A stretch of 64,000 nt of DNA, from contig NC_090034.1 in the NCBI RefSeq assembly GCF_037176765.1, positions 92,368,500-92,432,499 on the forward strand, written 5' to 3'. The position numbers and the translations under genes are program-made. Below the pieces are notes generated by a model that ran no database searches, was not told the DNA's origin, and saw only the letters and a list, made by a program, of their open reading frames with translations. Position 1 is the first letter of the stretch; each line of letters begins with the position of its first letter. Of this stretch, positions 57,935 through 64,000 are shown piece by piece. Source of the stretch: Anolis sagrei (taxonomy: Eukaryota; Chordata; Lepidosauria; Squamata; Anolidae).

Positions 57935-58140
57935 AGGTAAAGGTAAAAGTTTTCCCCGGACATTAAGTCCAGTTGTGTCCAACTCTGGGGATTGGTGCTC
58001 ATCTCCATTTCTAAGTCGAATAGCCGGCGTTGTCAGTAAACACCTCCAAAGTCATGTGGCTAGCATGATTGCCTGGAGTGTGGTTACTTTCCTGCTGGAA
58101 CAGTACCTATTGATCTACTCACACTGTCACATTTGCATAT
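57935..58140 (-). mobile_element. Sauria-type SINE, 3' part
   Basis: Minus-strand tail and body of the SINE, lacking the tRNA head; followed by an (ATT)n run (58150-58206). Confidence 0.8.
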
Positions 58141-58173
58141 TAATATTAATAATAATTACTATTATTATTACTA

Positions 58174-58211
<38 letters not shown>

Positions 58212-59340
58212 TTATTTATACTCTGTCTTTCTCCCCATGGGGACTCAAGATGGCTAACAATCCACACTAGACAAGTTTTAAAAGTGCAATACATCAGTTA
58301 AAAAAACAAAAAATAGTAACAGTGTGATAAAAACAGAATTAAAATACAATGAATATACTAAAATGGCCTTTAAAACTCATCCCTAACCCCTGTCCCAATC
58401 CCACCCAACCTTCCCACAGCCTGCCCCTTGTCCTTCCCCAAATACCTGTTGGCAGTAGACTTTGAGCAAGTCATACTCTCTGGCCCCTTCTACACTGCAT
58501 ATAAAATCCAGATTATCTGCTTTGAACTGGATTATATGACAGTGTAGAAGGGGTCTCTCAGCCTCAGAGAAAGGCAATGGCAAGCCACTTCTGAACAAAT
58601 CTTGCCAAGAAAACTTTTGCGATAAGGTTGGAAATGACTTGAAAGCAGATATCAAGAACAGCAACCCCAAATACACATTAGGCTTTTTTCCTGTCCCACC
58701 ATTGGCTCTGGACAGACAAATTTGGCAGGTTTTTCAAGCACCACTTCTACAAAACCTGCAAATAGAGGTAATCTCAAGAAGTGGGATTGATCCACCCATA
58801 AAGATGAATGGAAGAAGATACCACCCCAAAGGGCAACCGACTGATTTTAATAGTGCATCCACTTTGTAGAATTAATGCAGTTTGACAACACTTTAAGTGC
58901 CATGGACCATGTTTTGATTTGTAGTTTGGGGAGGTACCAAACTCTTCAGCAGAGAAAAGACCTTACAGCTCTTATAATTCAAATGTATTGAGTATTTTAA
59001 AAATGCATTACACATTACTTGTAACCTATTACAGTGTTCCCTCACTACTTCGAGGTTCACTTAGATTTTAGCATTGGAGTCACAATACCCAAAATGTAAT
59101 TTCCTCCTATAATGATAAAAAAAATACATTTTTGCACATTGCTAGCATTCCAGGGGGTGGCAGTAAAAGCCCATTATGATCCCAGGAAGCTTCCTCATTC
59201 ATACTGTGTTGGCTGCTGGTTTTTCTTCCTCCTTGCTGTCTTTCCTGGCTGGCAACAGCTTCTCCAGAACTTGTCTGCAAAGAATTACAAATACATAGTG
59301 AGTTCTAATTTATACTTTCCTCCATTGAGAGATAACTAAG

Positions 59341-59485
59341 CGCCCTTCTACACAGCCCTATAACCCAGAATATCAAGGCAGAAAATCGTACAATATCTGC
59401 TTTGAATTGGGTTATCCACACTGCTATATATCCCAGTTCAAAGCAGATAATGTGGGATTTTATTCAGCTGTGTGGAAGGGGCCTG
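59341..59485. mobile_element. Palindromic MITE
   Basis: GCCCTTCTACACAGCC and its near complement at the right, central foldback. Confidence 0.75.
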
Positions 59486-59548
59486 AATTACATTGCAAGG
59501 GGAATGTTAAAGGATAATGTTACACCTTGGTGTAACTGCAACACATAG

Positions 59549-59693
59549 GCCCCTTCTACACTACACTACATTATTAAAGCAGATAATCCCCATTATCTGC
59601 TTTGAACTGGATTATATGAGTCTACACTGCCATATGATCCAGTTCAAAACAGATAATCTGGATTTTATATGGCAGAGTAGAAAAGGGTCTAAG
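59549..59693. mobile_element. Palindromic MITE
   Basis: Well-preserved foldback copy: GGCCCCTTCTACACTACAC to GGCAGAGTAGAAAAGGGTC. Confidence 0.8.
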
Positions 59694-59777
59694 AATCTTG
59701 ATGTCTTCAAATGCAATACTGTGCTTAACATCTGAACAGAAATTCCTGCTGGTAAGCCTGGAAAGTCTTACACTTAC

Positions 59778-59942
59778 ATCACACTAGAGAAAAAATCCAC
59801 TGAAAATCTGGTTTCTGCCTCCTGCAGAATTCTGGGGTTTGTAGTTTAGTGAGGCTGTTAAGGTTCTCCCCTAACTACAAAACCCAGAATTCTGCAGGAG
59901 GCAGAAACTGGATTTTCAGTGGATTTTTTTCTGTAGTGTGAT
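59778..59942. mobile_element. Foldback MITE, second type
   Basis: Long inverted repeat: ATCACACTAGAGAAAAAATC at the left and its complement with few differences at the right; the arms exceed 60 bases. Confidence 0.88.
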
Positions 59943-60050
59943 TAAAGTGGTGTTCTCTCAATTAAAAAAATGTAATTTTTTATTTCCCTGGAATGTTTGT
60001 GCCCTTTACCCCACCGATTGCAGGGCCAAATGGTACCTGTATTTGCATAT

Positions 60051-60388
60051 AAGTAAAGGTAAAGCTTTCCCCTGACATTAACTCTAGTTGTGTCCAACTT
60101 TGGGGGGAGGGGTGGTACTCATCTCCATTTCTAAGCCGAAGAGCTGGTGTTGTCCATAGACACCTCCTAGGTCATGTGGCCAGCATGACTCCATGGAGTG
60201 CCGTTACCTTCCCGCAGAAGTGGTACCTATTGATCTACTCACACTTGCATGTTTTTGAATTCTTAGGTTGGCAGAAGCTGGGCCTAACAGCGGGAGTTCA
60301 CCCCGCTCCCTGGATTCCAACCGCCAACCTTTCTGTCAAAAAGTGCTGCAGCTCAGCGGTTTAGCCTGCTGTGCTACCAGGGGGCCCC
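60051..60388 (-). mobile_element. Sauria-type tRNA SINE, full length
   Basis: Complete minus-strand copy flanked by the exact 12-base repeat TATTTGCATATA. Confidence 0.93.
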
Positions 60389-60399
60389 TATTTGCATAT

Positions 60400-61011
60400 A
60401 CTGGATTGATATTATGAGATATCTTGAACACAGAGCCTAAACACCCAATTTCATTTATGTTCCATATGCAGTTGATGCACGTAAACCGAAAGTAATTGTG
60501 TAGTATCTTGGCTTATCCTTTTGATGGTATTGGCTTTCATAGTATTTTAGATTTCAGAATGCCAGATAAAGTATGCTCAACCTGTAGTCTAGTAAAACAC
60601 AGTAGATTATAAATGTAACAATCGCACACTTAAAACAATCAGTAAAAGCTGTAAAATGATACAATACTTACTTATAGGAATACCTAACCTGGGAAATATT
60701 ACTGTAATTTGACCTCTGAAATATAATTGCAATTAATGACTTTCTAAAAGTAACGTTCCAGGACTGGACTATCCCCAAGGTTCCTGTGTTGACCCCACTA
60801 ATTGCTTTTTCAAAAAAAAAGGAGGCTATTTAACTAAATTATGGTAGCACTGGTGGAGTCAGGAATGAGTTTCCAACACACAAATTCATAATTCGAATGT
60901 TGATTTGCTCTCCTTAAACGTTACCCTAAAGGTGGCCATCTTGACCTTCATAATGGTGGGTCACCAAGCTTGGAAGACAGACAAAACTGTTATCTCTCTC
61001 TTTCCTGCTCC
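60400..61011. other. Intergenic, nothing recognised
   Basis: AT-rich sequence without assigned repeats or exons. Confidence 0.4.
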
Positions 61012-61019
61012 ATGTATTG

Positions 61020-62428
61020 CAGTGTTGCTCAACCTTCCTAATGCCGCCACCCCTTAAGTCAGTTCTTCATGTTGTGGTGACCCCCAACCATAACATTATT
61101 TTCGTTGCTACTTCACAACTGTAATTTTGCTACTGTTACAAATTGTAATGTAAATATCTGATATGCAGGATGTAGTTTCATTCATTGGACCAAAAAAAAA
61201 AATACAATTCTTTATTGATTAGTCAATTTTGACCATATCAAAACATACAAAACATACACATACAGTAAAACCATATATGAATACGAGGCATCATGGCCTA
61301 CTGGCCTGTCAACCCACTCCTAAATAATTGAGCAACTGTGAGATAAAAAGGTTAAAAGATTAAAATTGTTTAATTCCTTAAAATAGGGTTAGAGTGGGGG
61401 GCATGGGTAGGTAAAACTAGTGGCGTGTCCATATTAAGTTTTTAAGTTTGAGTTTTGCTGATGGCAGCAAGGTCGCCTCTCTCTGCTTCCATCTTCTCAC
61501 GGATGGCCAGCGCTTTTTGGATAAAAAGGGTCAATTTTAAAATAGAGTTTTTATCTGAACCCTGTCATTGGACCAAATTTGGCACCAATACCCGATACGC
61601 CCAAATTTGAATACTGGTGGGGTTGAGGGGAATTGATTTCGTCATTTGGAAGTTGTAGTTGCTGGCATTTATAGTTCACTGTTCACATACAATCAAAGAG
61701 CATTTGAACTCCACCAATGATGGAATTGAACCAATCTTGGCCACAGAATTTTCATGACCAATAGAAAATACTGGAAGGATTTGGTGGGCATTGACCTTGA
61801 GTTTCGGAGTTGTAATTCACCTAAATCCAGAGAGCACTGTGGACTCAAACAATGATGAATCTGGACCAAATTTGGCACAAATAATCAATATGCCCCAATA
61901 TTAACACTGGTGGAGTTTGGGGAAAATAGACTTTGACATTTGGGAGTTGTAGTTGCTGGGATTTATAGTTCACCTACAATCAAAGAGCAGTCTAAACTCC
62001 ATCAACGATAGAATTGAACCAATCTTGGCACACAGAATTCTCATGGCCATCAGAAAATACTGGAAGGGTTTGGTGGGCATAGACTTTGAGTTTGGGAGTT
62101 GTAGTTCACCTACATCCAGAGAGCATTGTGTACTCAAACAATGATGGATCTGGACCAAACTTGGCACAAATATTCAAATGTGAACACTGGTGTAGTTTGG
62201 GGAAAATAGACCTTGAGTTTTGGGAGTTGTAGTTGTTGGGATTTATAGTTACCTACAATCAAAGAGCATTCTGAACCCTATCAATGATAGAATTGGGCCA
62301 AACTTCCCACACAGAGACCCCCATGACCAACAGAAAATATTGTGTTTTCTGGTGGTCTTTGGCGACCCCTCTGACACCCCCTGGCGACCTCCCCCCAGGG
62401 GTCCCAACCCCCAGGTTGAGAAATACTA
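61020..62428 (+). mobile_element. hAT element with a nested retro-insertion
   Basis: Left end CAGTGTTGCTCAACC, right end GGTTGAGAAATACTA, exact 8-base duplication ATGTATTG (61012-61019 and 62429-62436). Same family as 34548-35581, with several tandem modules inside. An unrelated 371-base sequence is inserted at 61195-61565. The element ends 93 bases before the Ig exon. Confidence 0.92.
61195..61565 (-). mobile_element. Retroposed insertion, family unknown
   Basis: Flanked by the exact 12-base repeat CATTGGACCAAA (61183-61194 and 61566-61577). On the minus strand it ends in AATAAAGAATTGTATTTTT, i.e. a T-run rather than a poly-A tail. No coding region. Confidence 0.8.
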
Positions 62429-62521
62429 ATGTATTGGACCAGTCAAAAATGTACCAAATACATGACACAAATAATGCATTTTCTCTTTCCTCCTGTTCCT
62501 TCCCAACTTCACCCTTTTCAG

Positions 62522-62851
62522 TTCCGCTTCTCCCTGCTGTTCTTTCCTCTCCTCTGGCTGTGCGTGTAGGGGATTCTGTTTCTCTCCCCATCCCATTCCC
62601 CTTACCCTCTTTTCAGACTCAAACCACTATTATCTGGAGAAGGAATACCACCATCCTGGCCATGGGGAGCCTGCACCCCAATTTCACCGTTGTGGTAGCC
62701 CCCAGCTTCCGTCCTCAGTTCAGGGTGGACCCTTTGAGTGGCAACCTCAACATCACTGCAATGACTCCTTCCAATTCTGGTGTCTACACAGTGGAGATTT
62801 TCCCTCTGGGAAGCTCAGCACAGAAGGAAAACATCACTGTTCAAGTGTATG
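62522..62851 (+). CDS. V-set immunoglobulin-type exon, VSIG10L-like candidate
   Basis: A 330-base exon, acceptor AG at 62520-62521 after a C/T-rich tract, donor GTGAGT at 62852. It enters and leaves in phase 1, as Ig-domain exons do. It encodes PLLPAVLSSPLAVRVGDSVS, then IIWRRNTTILAMGSLHPNFT, FRVDPLSGNLNITAMTPSNS and GVYTVEIFPLGSSAQKENIT plus VQVYG. The Trp and the SGVY motif fit a V-set fold, but neither canonical cysteine is present, as in CEACAM N-domains, some SLAM-family domains and Ig domains of related surface proteins. Four N-glycosylation sequons are visible (NTT, NFT, NIT, NIT). The place downstream of ETFB on the same strand favours VSIG10L. The signal-peptide exon and the following exons are not found in the window. 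Confidence 0.7.
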
Positions 62852-63070
62852 GTGAGTACCAAGTTTACACTCCATTGGCAATAGGACATGTCGACTCAAG
62901 GCATGTTGAGAAAGAAGCTGGGGGGAAAAGTCATTAGGTCCATTAGGAATGGAAAGAATATCTGTATCTATTCATTCCCAAATTTTGAAGCAAGAATTTT
63001 CTGACTTCTTCACTGTCAGAAAAAATAATAATAAATCAATAAGAATGCTGTGCTATTTCTTCCTGGTAGA
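62852..63070 (+). other. Start of the intron after the Ig exon
   Basis: No further exon is recognised up to the window end; the rest of this intron is repeats. Confidence 0.5.
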
Positions 63071-63074
63071 TTTG

Positions 63075-63213
63075 GACCCCTTCTACACTGCCAGATGATC
63101 AAATCAGATAATCCATATTATCTGCTTTGAACTGGATTATATGAGTCTACACTGCCATATAATCCAGTTCAAGGCAAAAAGTCTAGATCTTATATGTCAG
63201 TGTAGAAGGGGCC
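63075..63213. mobile_element. Palindromic MITE
   Basis: Foldback copy bounded by ACCCCTTCTACACTGCC and GTGTAGAAGGGGCC. Confidence 0.8.
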
Positions 63214-63336
63214 TTGGTCCCCTATAACCATGGCGTCTGCATCTATAGGTAACACAGCAATGACTTAAAAATGCAAAACAAAAACATAAGAAATGTTGGT
63301 TTTTGCCATTTTATATAAGGAAGACGATTTTACTGG

Positions 63337-63590
63337 GACCCCTGGTAGTGCAGCGGGTTAAATAGCTGAGCTGCTGAACTTGCTGACCGAAAGATTAGTG
63401 GTTTGAATCTAGGAAGTGGGGTGAGCTCCAGCTGTTAGCCCCAGCTTCTGCCAACCTAGCAGTTTGAAAACATGGAAATATGAGTAGATCAATAGGTACC
63501 GCTTCTGTGGGAAGGTAATGGCGCTCCATGCAGTCATGCTGACCATGTGACTTTGGAGGTGTCTATGGGCTACACTGGCTCTTTAACTTA
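63337..63590 (+). mobile_element. Sauria-type SINE, tail lost
   Basis: tRNA head GGGACCCCTGGTAGTGCAGC and body present; the tail is replaced by a purine-rich (GGAA/GGGA) tract at 63590-63760. Confidence 0.85.
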
Positions 63591-63594
63591 AATA

Positions 63595-63765
63595 AGGGGG
63601 GGGGGGAAGGGAAGGGAAGGAGAAAGGGAGAGAGGGAAGGATGGAAGGACAAAAGGGTGGAAGGGAAGGATGAAAGGAGAAAGAGCAAGGTAAGAAAGGA
63701 AGGGCAGGATGGAATAAGAAAAGAAAGAGAGAAGGAAGGAAGGAAGGAAGGAAGGAAGGATATGA
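63595..63765. repeat. Purine-rich (GGAA)n tract
   Basis: Irregular GGGAA and AGAAAGG words turning into perfect GGAA near 63735-63758. Confidence 0.9.
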
Positions 63766-64000
63766 TGGCATGAGAGAGGAGGGTCTGAGAAAAGAGCTCA
63801 ATGGGCTGCATCCAGCCCCCAGGCCTATGTTTGCCCATATCTGATCTAGACCCATATAATACAGTTCAAATTGCATTTTTAGCCATGTAGATTCAGTCTT
63901 TGCCTTGTCTGTGTCTTTAAATATATGTGTAGGGATGTGCGTTATTTATAGCATTTGTATATTGGATTTTTGACCAGGAAAGCTCCTTAGCACAACTTAG

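Overview
The window is nuclear DNA of a squamate reptile, most likely an iguanian (Anolis-like) lizard. The evidence is the repeat fauna: Sauria-type tRNA SINEs with an ACCTTT tail, RTE-BovB, CR1 and L2 LINEs, Helitrons, several hAT and Tigger-like MITE families, and Penelope-like fragments. The genes are vertebrate genes with GT-AG introns.

Three loci can be supported, all on the + strand. (1) The last three coding exons of a four-transmembrane PMP22/claudin-family gene of the NKG7/CLDND2 type (6388-11577) with its poly(A) site. (2) A complete ETFB gene, electron transfer flavoprotein beta: CpG-rich promoter at about 14290-14783, six coding exons from 14784 to 29783, 257 residues, and probably a separate 3' UTR exon at 31918-32140. 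(3) One phase 1-1 immunoglobulin-type exon (62522-62851), probably VSIG10L-like. From memory of the human 19q13 map the order is NKG7/CLDND2, ETFB, VSIG10L on one strand, so the window looks like a conserved syntenic block. It encodes separate functions (a tetraspan membrane protein, mitochondrial electron transfer, a cell-surface Ig protein), not a pathway.

Region by region: 1-6020 is a tandem array of a 2.2-kb unit built from transposon pieces. 6388-11985 is the 3' part of the tetraspan gene, with L2, MITE and Helitron insertions in its introns. 11986-14290 is repeat-rich intergenic DNA. 14290-32140 is ETFB; its first intron carries two BovB fragments, a Penelope fragment, a degenerate telomere-like tract and a split unassigned LINE, and its second intron carries a clean hAT copy. 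32140-62500 is a large intergenic interval of nested repeats (L2, CR1, BovB, a solo LTR, hATs, SINEs, a 1.8-kb Helitron) separated by a few low-repeat islands that look like candidate conserved non-coding elements. 62522-64000 holds the Ig exon and more repeats.

The most interesting observations are: hammerhead-ribozyme-like cores in several Penelope-like fragments; two BovB copies sharing the same inversion junction; a hAT-derived module carried inside Helitrons; many insertions with exact target-site duplications that let the nesting order be read; and a possible 3' UTR intron in ETFB. No new defence, metabolic or coding system was found.
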